From: Candidatus Poribacteria bacterium
GTDB taxonomy: Bacteria > Poribacteria > WGA-4E > WGA-3G
Reading direction: 5' to 3'
Assembly: GCA_007571355.1 (NCBI GenBank)
Contig: RKRO01000436.1
Location: 1 to 12,635 of the forward strand
Length of the DNA stretch: 12,635 nucleotides
Each line of letters begins with the position of its first letter. The first letter of the stretch is position 1. The position numbers and the translations under genes are program-made. Below the pieces are notes generated by a model. The model searched no databases, was not told where the DNA came from, and saw nothing but the letters and a program-made list of their open reading frames with translations. Below, piece after piece: positions 12,632-12,635 of the stretch.

Positions 12632-12635
12632 ATGA
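12632..12635 (+). CDS. Start of a rightward gene cut by the window end
   Basis: GGAGG at 12619-12623 precedes ATG at 12632 by 8 bases, and a TTGACA box lies 75 bases upstream. Only the first codon and one further base are present, so nothing can be said of the product. The divergent layout makes a regulator or functional partner of the leftward operon plausible. Confidence 0.5.

Overview
The window reads as a Gram-negative-type (two-membrane) bacterium. Two predicted outer-membrane beta-barrels end in phenylalanine, several proteins carry Sec-type signal peptides, and upstream of most genes there are AGGAG-type ribosome binding sites. The mix of SUMF1-fold, VWA, QW-repeat and retropepsin-like proteins with palindromic intergenic repeats recalls metagenomic lineages such as Candidatus Poribacteria. 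That placement is a low-confidence impression from memory, not something the sequence proves. TGA, TAA and TAG all act as stops here.

Left part, + strand. The 3' end of a SUMF1/FGE-fold gene (1-407) is followed by a 489-bp non-coding element (476-964). It is bounded by perfect 18-bp terminal inverted repeats and packed with hairpins, so it looks like a MITE. Next comes a pair of genes: a small protein built of two copies of one 71-residue module (1015-1536) and a retropepsin-like clan AA aspartic protease (1560-1931). A CoxE-type VWA protein (1994-3154), a terminator, an MDR-family zinc dehydrogenase (3310-4434) and an exported QW-repeat alpha/alpha-toroid protein (4579-5607) follow.

Right part, - strand. 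Six genes run leftward from a TTGCAA/TATAAT promoter near 12473-12502 whose -10 box lies inside a palindrome. In transcription order they are: a Cys-rich exported protein (12414-11992); an outer-membrane barrel protein whose frame is interrupted by an in-frame TGA in a CxxU-like context (11798-10749); a His-rich two-domain periplasmic protein of FixH/YtkA type (10730-9696); an exported FMN-binding-domain protein (9630-8653); a monoheme cytochrome fused through an EF-hand loop to an outer-membrane barrel (8587-7061), similar in layout to Cyc2; and an exported protein with two VWA domains (7049-5616). Two hairpins bracket the FMN gene. A terminator-like hairpin for this strand lies inside the 3' end of the convergent QW-repeat gene. 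Another gene starts divergently at 12632 and leaves the window.

The most interesting reading is that the - strand operon encodes an uncharacterised envelope redox or metal-handling system: a heme-bearing outer-membrane conduit, a flavin protein, a metal-ligand-rich periplasmic protein and a probable selenoprotein barrel. The TGA is followed at 19 nt by a perfect 6-bp stem with a CGA loop, which fits bacterial SECIS geometry as I recall it. The alternative is a nonsense mutation. The functional reading is inference; the frame, motifs and hairpins are directly visible.
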